Positions 28,416 to 36,187 of a stretch of DNA of 64,000 nt are shown here, piece by piece. The notes under the pieces are model-generated. The model saw only the letters and a program-made list of their open reading frames with translations. It was not told the DNA's origin and did not search any database. Numbering within the stretch: position 1 is the stretch's first letter; the number at the start of each line of letters is the position of its first letter. Both the position numbers and the translations under genes were made by a program. Source of the DNA: Myxocyprinus asiaticus (Eukaryota > Chordata > Actinopteri > Cypriniformes > Catostomidae); contig NC_059365.1 of the NCBI RefSeq assembly GCF_019703515.2, positions 35,173,501 to 35,237,500 on the forward strand. The letters run 5' to 3'.

Positions 28416-31400
28416 ATGTTGGTGCAGCTATCAGTATGACTACTCTCCATAGACATAATGATTTTTATACTGTATGAACTATAGATTCTATCCCCTAACC
28501 CCTAAACCTAACCCTCACAAAAAACTTTCTGCATTTTTACATTTTCAATAAAACATCGTTTAGTATGTTTTTTAAGTGATTTAAATAATGAGGACACTAG
28601 AAATGTCCTCATAAACCACATTTATAGCATAATACCCTTGAAATTACCAGTTTGTAACCTAAAATAAAGTCCTCGTAAACCACTTAAACCTGCACACCCC
28701 CCCCCCCCCCCCCCACACACACACACAGAGTTTTTCTATTTAAAATAAGTTATTTGTTTAAAAAAAAAAAATCTTATTTTATGTCTTCTCTTTGTAACAC
28801 CATGGTCAGGTTTGACAGTAAACACACAGTAATGTCACATTATTGCAAAAACAGACACTTCAAAACAATTTATAAAAATGCTACAATTTGACAAAAAAAT
28901 AGCTAAAAAATGTCTCTAAATATATATAAAAATAGAAAATTAAAAATTAAGTTATAACAGGCAATCAGTCTCTGCAGCCATGTACTAGTTATTATTGTTA
29001 TGACATTATTTTCTATTGTTCTTTTTTTTCCACCAATCTGCCCCCAATGTATGACACATTCTTATATCTTCTTCATGTTTCAACTTATAGAAGTATAGGT
29101 TTTTACTGAAGTGAAGTTAACATTAATCTTCTTAATGCATAATAAAATTAATGGTGTAATTTAGAAATGTGCAGGTTAAATAGCATAAAATAAAATAAAA
29201 AGAAGTGAATATTTTTATTATAATTACTTCAGGGAAGAAGAAATGTTATAATTTCTTTAAAAAAAAAATAAAGTTACACCTGTTCTCTTTCTGGTAAGAA
29301 ATGAACGTGAACAGCCAAGGTGTCGACCTTAAAAATAAACTTAATTATGAAAAATGCTTGCTGGTTATCATTTTTGACAATGTAAAAAATACTTAAAAAT
29401 GCAAAAACTTGATGAGTCCCGGAAACTGTGTAAACTTTAAATGGAACATGAACACAAATGTACATTTATGACAAAAAAAAAAAAAATTAGTTGTATTCAA
29501 ATGAGGGCATCCCAAAATGTCCATAAAGGGAGGTTTAAATTTAACTAACTATAGCTAAGTAAACTCACACATACACATTCATGCACAGCAGCTTGCGGAG
29601 ATTGACTTGAATTATGTTCAAGGCTCTTCAGTCAGGTCTTCTTTAATTTGACTCAAACTGTGCATCTTTCCTTTGTGAGGCAGATCCACAGATTGGTTCC
29701 AGGGACCTACCTCATATCTTCCTTCTTCTGAATGGTGAGATAAATCTCATAAATCTTCCCTCTGGGAATGGCCTCTGGCGGGATGAGCAGGCTGATTCCT
29801 AATGTAAATAGGAACAAAAGAAGAAACGTAGGCTCATTTGTTCCATCTGAACGCTGCTTTTGTCATTTGTCAAAGCGGGTTTCTATGTGACAAAACTAAA
29901 TGCGAGTAGCACCGCACAAATCCACAGTCAAGGTCAAAGATGTGTACATGTTCCAGGTGTACCTTCAAAAACTCCACTTTGCCTCTGTGTTAAACCTGGA
30001 GACAGAAACTGTCTCTGTATGCAGTTATGCTTACCAGGGACACTCAGGACCTCTTTTTGAGCCCTGGTTTTCCAAGTTGGGAGTGTGTCTATTAAAGAAT
30101 CACGGCGGAAGCTAAATGGTTGTGGTCATTTACATTTAATCGCTTAGCAGAAAATATATGTTTGCTTAAAGAACACATTAAATCGCATGAAGAACAGGAA
30201 GTTGGGGCAGGACGCAAAGAAGGGCTTGTGCCTTTAAAAAAAGAAAGAAAGAAAAAAAAGCCAAAAGCCACTAGCTGTTTGCAGGTGGAATTATGGGGAG
30301 GGCATCTTTTTCTAGAGACCATTTTATGTGACAAAATTTTGTACACTGAATGCAAGATTATTCATGAATATTTTTGGTGCATTATACTGAAAGTGAAAGA
30401 CTAGAAAAGACAAGACACAAAACTTGTTTTACCTTAATTATTTACTTGATATATCACTTAATTATTGTTCATAAGTAACTATGAATGTTGACTGTAAACT
30501 TTATTTAGTTAAGTTAAAAAACCACCATCGGTAGGTGAAAAACAGAGAGAACAATAGGAAACTGACCATTGTACAAAGGAGCCTTGAATTGTTCCTGGCA
30601 GGCAGCAGAGACCCTAACCCCACCCCCATCCCTAGTCCTAACCATATAAAGCCTGTCAGGCTGAGTAGTTTGCCAGGAACAACTCAGGGCATGACCAAAA
30701 TCTTGAACATCATGTCATTATTCCAACTTCCAAAATCGTAAGTACAAACTTCCCAGGTGGTCTTGAAGGCATTAGCCACATAACATCCTCAAAACCCTTA
30801 CAAACAACAGGTTTTAGTTCCACTGTAGCTACAGAAAGCTGCTGCATTTCATAGTACGACCTCGGCTCAGGGAGCCTAGATTAATTCATTTCCATTGTCT
30901 TGTGAGCTGTCTCTTTGACCGCGAATGATTCATAATGTGACAGGCTGATGAACCCATTGTCTGTTATTAAAGAGGCTAATTGGTTTGAAAACACTCTGGT
31001 GGTGTCCTTGGAGTGTATAGAGTTGCAGGCACTATGAATGTGCATGCTGCATATCGGCTTACAGTGCTACAGCTGACAACTAAAGCACTGGCACGGCTAG
31101 TGGAAGATGCAGCGAAGTATTCTTTTTCTTAAAAAACAATCAAATAAAATAAAAACAAGACGTTCCCCAATTACAGCTATTTTTGCCTAAAAAGAAAACG
31201 TTCGTCATTGTCATAACACAATCATTACTTTATAAATGGAAGCACTTCTTTACCCGCTCTGCCTTGTTACTCGAAAACATATTTTAGCAGGTTTTCTCCC
31301 AATTTACATAAAAAATGTTTGGATTCCCGTGAAATTGGATCACCTCACCTCTCGATTTTGGGCCATGTCGGTGCAGTTTAACAAAGCTCCAGAGCTTTTC

Positions 31401-34400
31401 ACAACACTCCTGACTAAACATTAAAAAACATCTCTTACTGTTTGCAGTCGTACATGGTGTGAATTAAGGGGGTTCTAAGACTCCTGAATGTACAGAGAGA
31501 CCCCCTGAACAGCTAATTTGGGAATTCTTAGAGAGGGTCTTCTTTAAAGGGATAGTTCACTCAAAAATGAAAATTCTCTTATCATTTACTCACCTTCATG
31601 CCATCTCAGATGTGTATGACTTTCTTTCTTCTGCTGAACACAAGCAAAGATTTTTAGAAGAATATTTCAGCTCTGTAGGTCCATACAATGCAAATGAATG
31701 GTGACCAGACCTTTGAAGCTCCAAAAATTACATAAAGGCAGCATAAAAGTAATCCATAAGACTCCAGTGGTTAAATCCAAATCTTCAGAAGTGACATGAT
31801 AGGTGTGGGTGATAAACAGATCAATATTTAAGTACTTTTTCAATATTAATCCCCACTTTCACTTTCTTCCACATTTTGAAAGTGAAAGTGGAGATTTATG
31901 GTAAAAAAAAAAAAAGGACTTAAATATTGATGTGTTTCTCACCCAAACCTATCATGTTGCTTCTGAAGATTTGGATTTAACCTCTGGATTCTTATGGATT
32001 ACTTTTATGCTGCCTTTATGTAATTTTTGGAGCTTTTGGAGTTCTGGTCACCATTCATTTGCATTACATGGACCCACAGAGCTGAAATATTCTTCTAAAA
32101 ATCATTGCTTGTGTTCAGCAGAAGAAAGAAATTCATACATCTGAGATGGTATGAGGGTGAGTAAATGATGAGGGAATTGTCAATTTTGGGTGTACTACTG
32201 TATCCCTTTAAAAGTATGTTCAATTTTAGTATTTTAGAAGCAATAATATTAATGTGGTTATTGCATACATAAAACAGGCATAACATATTTACACACACCT
32301 ATGACAGACCAAGTCTATGCAGCTTATATGGGGTAGTTCAACCAAAATGACCTTTTTTCATCTAAGGAACACAAAATAGGATGTAAGGCATAATGTTAGC
32401 CTGTTTTAGCATTCAGTGGAAATGAATGGTGACTATGGCTTTTGTGTTCCATGGGCAAAAGCACATTTACAGGTTTGGAACAAACTGATGACAGAATTTT
32501 CATTTTTGGGTGAACTTTCCCTTTAAGCCTCATTCTTTCTATTATCTCCATAACACCTGACCTGTCCAACTGCCTGTCATCTTGTTCTTTCCTTGTATGA
32601 TGGCAGTATAATCATTAAAAATAAATAAATAAAAACTTCTTGTAATTGTTCATATCCATTTATACAGTGTACATTTATATTCAATTCAACAGAATTTCTA
32701 CTGACCATTTTTACAGACACAGTGCAAAAATCCTAAATATATTTCTCTGCATAATTTGTTACGCTCCCACAGTGTTTTCCCACATACCTAAAAGTGCTCC
32801 AAAGTTAAAAACTTAGGAAAAAACATATTTTGTAGCTTGCAGTACCAATTTGGCCACTAGGGGTGCCTGCCTGAATTAACTCACTGCACTATAAGATTTG
32901 TCTTCAGTCATACAATCTTACCAGTGTTGGGGAGGGTGAGGCGGCCGCCCAGAAAATTGAATGTGCCATAGGAGGTGTTGATGCTGTCTCTCGGTAGTGT
33001 TTTGAAATACGTTTGAGAGGAAAGGCGATTCATGAAGTCGTTGGGGTCACTGGACAGTTTGCCGTTGTGTAGTGTGTGGGAGCCGTTAGGAAGGGGTTCC
33101 AGGAGGGGGCCATTGCTCATGGAGAATTTTCCAGAAACTTCATGGCGGGAGCGCAGAGTTCCTTGATAGCTGGTGGTGGTTGTGGTCAGATCAGGTTGGA
33201 TGGTGAGTAAATGAGAGTTTTCTGTATAACAGAGAGAAAGAAACAATAAACAAGTCAAAAAACATTCAAAGGTCAGGCTGGTTAAAAGTGCACAACACAA
33301 ATTGATATTCAATGCAAAGGCACACATCTATGGATGTAGCCGGGACTCTGGAGCTGAGAGACACTCGCTCGAAAATAAATCAATGCCTCCTCCTCCTCTT
33401 TAGCAGCCACGATCAATTCCATACAGCGTTTAAAGAAAGCTTTGCAGTCACGGTTTAAATTTTTACACTTTTAATAAAGCCCTTTTCTGTGTAGCTTCAT
33501 TCAGGTGAAAATCTCTAAATCCATCTAAATTTTTTGCAGTGTCAGAGTTGTTAGCATTTTTTTCCAAAAATTAAACACTTTAGGTATATAAAAGTAAAGT
33601 AGACAGCAGCAGGCAGATTTGTTTCATGGAAGGATCAATGGAAGACAGCTTAATGTTACCATTACTAAATAACTTCTAAGTAACAGATGGACGATTTGAA
33701 GTCTTCCCTTGATTTTAACTTCAAACATGAATTTAAAGGGTTAGTTCACCCCAAAAAATATTATTTAAAAAAATGTAATCACTTTCATGTCGTTTCGAAC
33801 CTGCATGACTTTCTTTCTTCCATGGATCACCAAAGGAGAAATGTTTAACAATTGTTAAACATGCTTGGTCTTTTCTATGTAATTACAATAAATATGCTTT
33901 CTAGCTTTAAATGGGATGCACAAGCACCACAAAAGTATCATAAAAGTAGTTCATATGATTTGTGTGTTATGTTCCACATCTTCTGAAGTCATACGATAGC
34001 TTTGTGTGAGGAACAGATCAAAATGTAAGTTGTTATTAACTGATAATCTTTCCCTTCTGTGAGCTGTTATATGCTGCAACCGGATCATTGAGTCAGTCAG
34101 TTAAACCAGATTACTTCCATTTCCAACAAATCATTCAGACCGGGTTTGTGGATCAACAGGATTTACTGATTCACAGAAAAGATTTGACTCGTAGGGTGGA
34201 TGTCAAGATTTTCAGTAAATAATGATGGGAATTTTGTTCTGTTCCTCAAAGCTATCGTATGACTTCAGAAAATATGAAATATATGAGTCGTATGAACCAA
34301 TATTTACTATCATGGAGTTTTTTTTTTTTTAATTTGGAGCTTGATAGCCCCAGTTCCCATACACTTACATTATATGGTAAACAACAGCCACAGTATTCTT

Positions 34401-35093
34401 CAAAAATTAAAATTTTTGAAAGTCATACATGTTTGGAATGACATGAGGGTGAGTAAATAATAACAGAATTTTCAATTTTGGGTGATCTATTCATTCATTT
34501 GGGTGAAAATCCCAAAATGAATCTCTAGATTTCACAATTTCAGAGCTGTTCTCATTTTTGTTACATTAAACACTTTAAATATATATAAAAATAAAGTACC
34601 GTAGATGGCAGTAGGCAAGATTTGTTTCGTGGGAGGTTCAAGAGTGAATTAAGAAAAACAAAATCACACTCTGGAACACTTGTAACTGTGAAGATGACAC
34701 ACAAACTATTACTTCCATCATTTAGTGAAATCACTTCACATACACAAACACATTTACAAGACTGTGGGCAGCTACTGCCACAGGTGGCACAAGAACATGG
34801 GCTCTGGGATGAAAGGATGAGTGTGAAAGACCGTGATGAGGGGTGAAGAATATAGGGAAACAATAGCCTACTGCTGCGGGCTGCCCTGCGCGGTGCCCAC
34901 ACACCTGGCTTGGTGGGCTTGATGCCCATGGGCTGGAAGCCAGTGGTGAGGATGGAGGAGTCAGCCACATCTGCATCAAGACCTTCCTTTTTCCTGCGGT
35001 ACACCAGCACCAGTATGATCAACAGTAGAGTCAGACACAGGGCCACTGCTACAATCCCCACATACAGGGCCACATCTTCAGCACCCGACGCAG
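925..35093 (-). CDS. unc5a: unc5a-like netrin receptor, 3' nine coding exons (partial, spliced)
   Basis: Join of nine minus-strand exons: 34905-35093, 32922-33221, 29711-29798, 27259-27427, 22964-23197, 7704-7853, 4285-4449, 3255-3433, 925-1090. All introns are GT-AG and the phases match at every junction, giving 545 codons before TGA at 925-927. The product is the transmembrane and cytoplasmic part of a single-pass dependence receptor that binds netrin and signals axon repulsion or apoptosis. In order it has a TM helix, RRKKEGL stop-transfer, DVAD, ZU5 ([16 protein letters not shown]), UPA and death domain (DWRLLAQRL). The juxtamembrane [13 protein letters not shown] and the LLTIQPDL segment fit UNC5A better than UNC5B, C or D, as I recall those families. 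The family is usually about 840 residues; the missing N-terminus (Ig and TSP1 domains) lies beyond 64000. No frameshift or premature stop is seen, so it looks functional. An ATTAAA on the minus strand at 451-456 is a possible poly(A) signal. Confidence 0.93.
1091..3254 (-). other. unc5a last intron
   Basis: 2.2-kb intron between the two death-domain exons. It holds a diverged repeat at about 1205-1345 whose phrases (cactggtcaacaaac, acaccattggttgagc, tgtcgggatgctc) recur at about 6335-6440, and a half MITE at 1780-1969. The rest is AT-rich with nothing recognisable. Confidence 0.75.
1780..1969 (+). mobile_element. half copy of palindromic 'aaagggatagttcaccc' MITE-like element
   Basis: Contains the family's internal phrases (ccattcacttacattgtatgg, acagagctgaaatattcttc, cagcagaagaaagaaagtca) and ends in gggtgaactatccctttaa. 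Only the right arm is present; compare the complete copy at 31543-32213. Confidence 0.75.
3255..3433 (-). CDS. unc5a: unc5a exon: linker and first half of death domain
   Basis: 179 bp. Acceptor ctgtccag, donor gtaaga. It encodes a variable linker ([14 protein letters not shown]), then [20 protein letters not shown] and [15 protein letters not shown], the first helices of the death domain. It leaves with two bases of a codon, completed as Arg (AGG) by the last exon. Confidence 0.94.
3560..4200. repeat. higher-order AATTCAAA-rich tandem array
   Basis: Two levels of repetition: short runs of aattcaaattcaaa, and a longer unit of about 70-150 bp starting with 'ctgaactag.ttatggaaaa.ggttaaaaa' and 'catgtgcaaatgac..tg.caaattgaattt', seen about five or six times (near 3585, 3715, 3855, 3980, 4075, 4160). 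It fills most of the intron between exons at 3433 and 4285. Confidence 0.8.
4285..4449 (-). CDS. unc5a: unc5a exon: UPA domain, last core segment
   Basis: 165 bp, 55 codons, phase 0. Acceptor tccttcag, donor gtacca. It encodes [20 protein letters not shown], then LERQSLST and [19 protein letters not shown]. The [12 protein letters not shown] block is a hallmark of UNC5 receptors. The donor gtacca is unusual at +4 to +6 but the protein match leaves little doubt about the junction. Confidence 0.95.
4587..5050 (-). pseudogene. LINE reverse-transcriptase fragment (L2/CR1/Rex-type)
   Basis: The minus strand encodes [43 protein letters not shown] and [16 protein letters not shown], which are the fingers and palm blocks of non-LTR retrotransposon reverse transcriptases. 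A frame change near 4950 separates the upstream [13 protein letters not shown] segment. The YADD block is absent and both ends are truncated, so this is a dead intronic fragment. The clade is inferred from general resemblance only. Confidence 0.75.
5051..6490 (-). other. unc5a intron stretch, mostly unrecognised
   Basis: Part of the intron between the exons at 4449 and 7704. The only repeat noticed is at about 6335-6440, sharing phrases with 1205-1345 (catctgccactggtcagaca, aatgccaatggttgagg, gtcgggctgctcggg). I see no exon. Confidence 0.5.
6493..7560 (+). mobile_element. 5'-truncated L2-clade LINE (copy 1)
   Basis: Plus-strand remnant of LINE ORF2 starting just before the catalytic box ([11 protein letters not shown], near 6517-6550), followed by [29 protein letters not shown] and the L2 C-terminal region, all broken by frameshifts and stops. 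It ends with the L2 tail 'taagtcgctttggataaaggcatctgctaaatga' region at about 7507-7560. It is homologous to the copy at 58204-59260 in opposite orientation. Confidence 0.88.
7704..7853 (-). CDS. unc5a: unc5a exon: UPA domain, middle segment
   Basis: 150 bp, 50 codons, phase 0 at both ends. Acceptor gctctgcag, donor gttggt. It encodes [17 protein letters not shown], then [18 protein letters not shown] and [10 protein letters not shown], near-identical to the family signature of UNC5 UPA domains. It lies about 150 bp from the 3' end of an L2 LINE (6493-7560) inserted in the neighbouring intron. Confidence 0.95.
11288..11330. repeat. (TA)n microsatellite
   Basis: About 21 uninterrupted AT dinucleotides. 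Confidence 0.97.
13088..14515. repeat. GTTGCTAG-type degenerate minisatellite
   Basis: About 1.4 kb built from variants of 'ggttgctagggtgttctggg', 'attgctaggcagttgctagg' and 'gttgccaagcacattgctatg'. A higher-order block beginning 'gtttac.agggtatttacagtcatatgcttg' recurs at about 13613, 13768 and 14031. An open frame of 72 codons inside it (13869-14087) is repeat-encoded Leu/Val/Cys sequence and not a gene. Confidence 0.95.
14701..16839. mobile_element. 2.1-kb giant palindromic element with 'ttggtaacactttat' ends
   Basis: The left end (ttggtaacactttataataa) and right end (ttattataaagtgttaccaa) are inverted copies. Inverted similarity continues inward for hundreds of bases: taatgtagtactact, gttaatcatgtttccatatt, gaactacctcagtcatca, and the block at 15270-15350 against 16096-16195. 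The centre (about 15440-15850) is not palindromic and carries a segment also found at 20607-20705. No transposase is visible, so it is probably a non-autonomous foldback-type DNA transposon. Confidence 0.85.
17617..17940 (+). mobile_element. left arm of 'aaagggatagttcaccc' MITE-like element
   Basis: Starts ttaaagggatagttcaccca, aaaatgaaaattcagtcatt, gtttactcaccc, then the 'tggtgaccacctcttcaagcttc' and 'cagaagtctac' interior phrases of the family. A right-hand end was not found before 18484, where another partial arm begins. Confidence 0.75.
18484..18640 (+). mobile_element. partial MITE arm of the same family
   Basis: ttaaaaatgaaaattctgtc, atcatgtttttccaaaccc and a mirrored 'caatgaaagtgaatggagac' interior; the terminal aaaggg box is eroded. 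Confidence 0.55.
20440..20710 (+). repeat. interspersed repeat shared with 15440-15560 and 50160-50285
   Basis: 'gaacagaatttacattaaaatatt' at about 20500 matches 50183-50205, and 'tactgctgttttat' type sequence recurs in both. 20607-20705 (tgctgttttatacatcagtc, aagactagtgacgtaaacgg, tcaactttacattggg) matches 15465-15560 almost base for base. A fragmented repeat family of unknown class. Confidence 0.7.
20818..20838. repeat. (TA)n microsatellite
   Basis: About ten AT dinucleotides next to an A-run. Confidence 0.9.
20862..20985. repeat. hairpin-forming inverted repeat
   Basis: Left arm gggataatctaggtgtcc, ttaaat, tttaaatgcac; right arm gtgcatttaaatgcatttaa, gcacacctag, ggattatccc. The loop region contains 'ggaggttcttttcctcc', itself a smaller hairpin. 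It is likely a short foldback MITE. Confidence 0.75.
21484..21546. repeat. compound (TA)n-(GATA)n microsatellite
   Basis: About 14 AT dinucleotides followed by about eight gata/gatg units, abutting the transposon-like element that starts at 21547. Confidence 0.93.
21547..22095. mobile_element. 549-bp non-autonomous element with 'acactcact' inverted ends
   Basis: Left end acactcactgaggaaca and right end ctaagtgagtgt are inverted copies, and 'cctaataaaatg' near the left mirrors 'cctaataaagtgc' at the right. The interior (ctgctgttgtagcccatctg, cagaccagcctgtctggcac) has no open frame. A common fish repeat by its look; superfamily not determinable here. Confidence 0.8.
22151..22497. mobile_element. 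347-bp palindromic MITE-like element
   Basis: Begins ctttaaggaatagcttaccc and ends gggttacctaaccctttaag. The arms share 'aaatgaaaaatctg' and 'tgatgagtaaatgatgacag' phrases of the aaagggatagttcaccc family. Confidence 0.8.
22500..22645. repeat. 'accagc' interspersed repeat
   Basis: tggtcgaccagctta, gtgctggttcaccagtt, accagcctggaccagtatgg; a low-complexity repeat also present at 10130-10225. Confidence 0.6.
22964..23197 (-). CDS. unc5a: unc5a exon: end of ZU5 and start of UPA domain
   Basis: 234 bp, exactly 78 codons, phase 0 at both ends. Acceptor ctcatcag, donor gtgagg. It encodes [20 protein letters not shown], then [14 protein letters not shown] (end of ZU5) and [13 protein letters not shown] with [15 protein letters not shown] (start of the UPA domain shared by UNC5, PIDD and ankyrins). 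The exon is followed downstream by a 15-kb intron. Confidence 0.95.
24195..25015. repeat. C-rich 'ccccttttggag' and 'gacccgaaccc' repeat block
   Basis: 24236-24345 has at least four variants of 'ccccttttggag'. 24375-24470 and 24895-24990 both carry 'acccgacccg/gaacccaaccc' strings in related order, flanking a middle of unknown type, which suggests one degraded element about 650 bp long. Confidence 0.55.
26452..26495. repeat. (TA)n microsatellite
   Basis: About 21 AT dinucleotides followed by a T-run. Confidence 0.97.
27259..27427 (-). CDS. unc5a: unc5a exon: ZU5 domain, third segment
   Basis: 169 bp. Acceptor ccctctag, donor gttagt (a weaker GT donor). It encodes [20 protein letters not shown], then [12 protein letters not shown] and [12 protein letters not shown], all typical of ZU5 in UNC5 receptors. 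It ends in phase 0, so the next exon begins with the codon for Asp. Confidence 0.94.
28353..28413. repeat. (CA)n microsatellite
   Basis: About 29 uninterrupted CA dinucleotides. Confidence 0.98.
28697..28727. repeat. poly-C run followed by (AC)n
   Basis: About 18 consecutive C then acacacacacac. Long C-runs of this size are prone to assembly and sequencing errors. Confidence 0.9.
29711..29798 (-). CDS. unc5a: unc5a exon: ZU5 domain, second segment
   Basis: Short 88-bp exon that is easy to miss. Acceptor acattag, donor gtaggt. It encodes [20 protein letters not shown] followed by a short charged stretch, the most conserved part of ZU5, and joins in phase to NTG| upstream and to |R-LPLAGCQ downstream. 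Exactly 28 full codons plus split codons at both ends. Confidence 0.93.
31543..32213. mobile_element. complete 0.67-kb palindromic 'aaagggatagttcac' element
   Basis: Left end tttaaagggatagttcactc, right end gggtgtactactgtatccctttaaa. Arms mirror each other for about 300 bp: 'catttactcacc' against 'ggtgagtaaatg', 'cttctgctgaacacaa' against 'ttgtgttcagcagaag', 'agtaatccataagactcca' against 'ggattcttatggattact'. The centre is 'tttgaaagtgaaagtggag'. There is no open frame. Non-autonomous DNA transposon of a family with at least seven arms in this window. Confidence 0.88.
32329..32526. mobile_element. short (198-bp) palindromic relative of the same MITE family
   Basis: Left ggggtagttcaaccaaaatg, right catttttgggtgaactttcc ctttaa-type end. 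The interior contains 'aatgaatggtgactatggc' and two 'aacacaaa/tttgtgtt' boxes. Confidence 0.78.
32922..33221 (-). CDS. unc5a: unc5a exon: cytoplasmic linker and start of ZU5 domain
   Basis: 300 bp. Acceptor is ttatacag and donor gtaaga; it enters and leaves with one base of a codon upstream. It encodes a Ser/Thr-rich linker ([16 protein letters not shown]), a less conserved stretch, then [17 protein letters not shown], the first strand of ZU5. ZU5 folds back on the UPA and death domains in UNC5 proteins to hold them closed. Join to the previous exon gives P-E-N-S-H, matching the family. Confidence 0.94.
33732..34495. mobile_element. 0.76-kb palindromic MITE-like element
   Basis: Left tttaaagggttagttcaccc, right aattttgggtgatctattca. 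Mirrored blocks include 'tgcatgactttctttcttcc' against 'tgaaagtcatacatgttt' and 'tcatacgatagctttgtgtg' against 'caaagctatcgtatgacttc'. It lies in the intron just downstream of the TM exon and has no coding content. Confidence 0.82.
34905..35093 (-). CDS. unc5a: unc5a exon: transmembrane helix and juxtamembrane region
   Basis: 189 bp, entered two bases into a codon and left one base into a codon. It encodes [11 protein letters not shown], a hydrophobic run of about 23 residues (from ALYVGIVAV to LVLVY), then the basic stop-transfer RRKKEG, then [16 protein letters not shown]. The acceptor at 35094-35095 follows a pure CT-repeat polypyrimidine tract; the donor is gtgtgt at 34904. The DVAD tetrapeptide (34960-34971) sits where the caspase site DITD of UNC5B sits, so it is a candidate cleavage site for dependence-receptor apoptosis. 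This is the most 5' exon I can find. Confidence 0.93.
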
Positions 35094-35097
35094 CTGG

Positions 35098-35118
35098 TGA
35101 GAGAGAGAGAGAGAGAGG
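35098..35118. repeat. (GA)n microsatellite forming the splice polypyrimidine tract
   Basis: Ten GA dinucleotides on the plus strand read as (CT)n on the gene strand, ending four bases before the AG acceptor of the TM exon. Confidence 0.93.
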
Positions 35119-35789
35119 TTTGATAAAATATTTGTGACCATATTTGTAACAGCTGATATTAGCATTTGTGTATTTATCAGCTCGGTCTGATTATATGGAG
35201 CTTAAAATCTGCCAATTTTGAATAAATAAATACAAAGATAAAATTTAAAATAAAAATCCCATTAACCATTTCATTTCCATAAAGTGTCTGCAAAGTATGT
35301 GCCACAGTAAAAATAACATGGAAATAACATAGAATATACATGTAAACATGAAAATCTGAATAGAAATATAAATAAAATAAAACTGAACTTCACATTTTAA
35401 TTTGTCACTATTATGTTAACTTTCAGAAAATGCCTTGGAAAAAAAAATATTTTCATTTTCTTTTTTAAATTTGCCTTTCATTTTAATAATGTCAGTCTCG
35501 CCTCAAGATTGCAGAGAAAATGGTAAAAAACATTTAATAAAATGAATTGTTTTTATTTTGACAAGGACAACCATCACTGTGAATATTCAAATTAAAATTG
35601 AATCATTTAATTATATGTTGGACCACACTTTGCAACTTGTAGAAATTAAAATATTTTTATAGGGTTTTCATTTTTATTTCTACCATTGCATTTATTTATT
35701 TACAATTGGCCAATAATAAGCTTCAATAGAACAGGCAAATATTTAAAAAAAGCAGAAAATCGAAATGTTTTGATAACCGATTTTACTTG

Positions 35790-36027
35790 TGTGATGTAGA
35801 GGAGGGCGGGGTCGGGCCAAGCCGCGAGTGCGCACGGCCGGCCGCCAATCGGGCTAATCAGCCGAGGAGAGGGATAAAGCCAAGCCGGATGTGGCAGTTC
35901 GAGAGAGAGAGCCACATGCAGCTGCCGCGTGTGTTTATGTTTGTGTCTTTTTAAGTTTTCATTAAACATTATTTTGACTGTTCAGCCGGTTCCCTCCTCC
36001 TCCTTGCCCATTTTAAACCCTGTTGCA
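35790..36027. mobile_element. solo LTR (238 bp) with 5-bp target-site duplication
   Basis: Begins tgtgatgtag and ends ctgttgca, the TG...CA frame of an LTR. It is flanked on both sides by the identical pentamer acttg (35785-35789 and 36028-36032). It is much more GC-rich than its surroundings (gccggccgcc), with a possible promoter box ggataaag, then 'cattaaacattattttgact' with an ATTAAA poly(A) signal. No internal retroelement genes adjoin it, so it is a solo LTR or a terminal-repeat miniature element. A 5-bp duplication fits Ty3/gypsy-type integration. Confidence 0.85.
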
Positions 36028-36187
36028 ACTTGAAACACATCAATTTAAGCTCTATTTTGTTAAGCAGGTAAACAGAATATATTTATAATATTGACAATCA
36101 TAACAGTAATTACAAAAAAATGCCAAAATTTCACACCATATTACTAACATTTTATGTGTTTGAGTTAGTTATACTATAAATACATTA

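Larger units (their letters stand above)
27428..29710 (-). other. unc5a intron (2.3 kb)
   Basis: Contains a repeat at about 27795-28060 (cagtaaaaatatctaaacct, aaacaagaaacaattt) whose phrase 'cagtaaaaaaaaatatctaa' recurs at 61815, a (CA)n tract, a 'ctaacccctaaacctaaccc' repeat at 28490-28690, a poly-C run and A-rich tracts. No exon other than those listed. Confidence 0.7.
29799..32921 (-). other. unc5a intron (3.1 kb)
   Basis: Holds an inverted pair 'attgttcctggca...' at 30587 and 'tgccaggaacaact' at 30670 enclosing 'ccctaacccc', a short foldback. It also holds the two MITE-like elements listed separately. 29820-30580 and 30700-31540 show nothing else I recognise. Confidence 0.65.

Noticed and set aside
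35700..35969. 89-codon minus-strand frame with His-Lys repeats
   Set aside because: Antisense reading through the solo LTR (35790-36027); not a gene.
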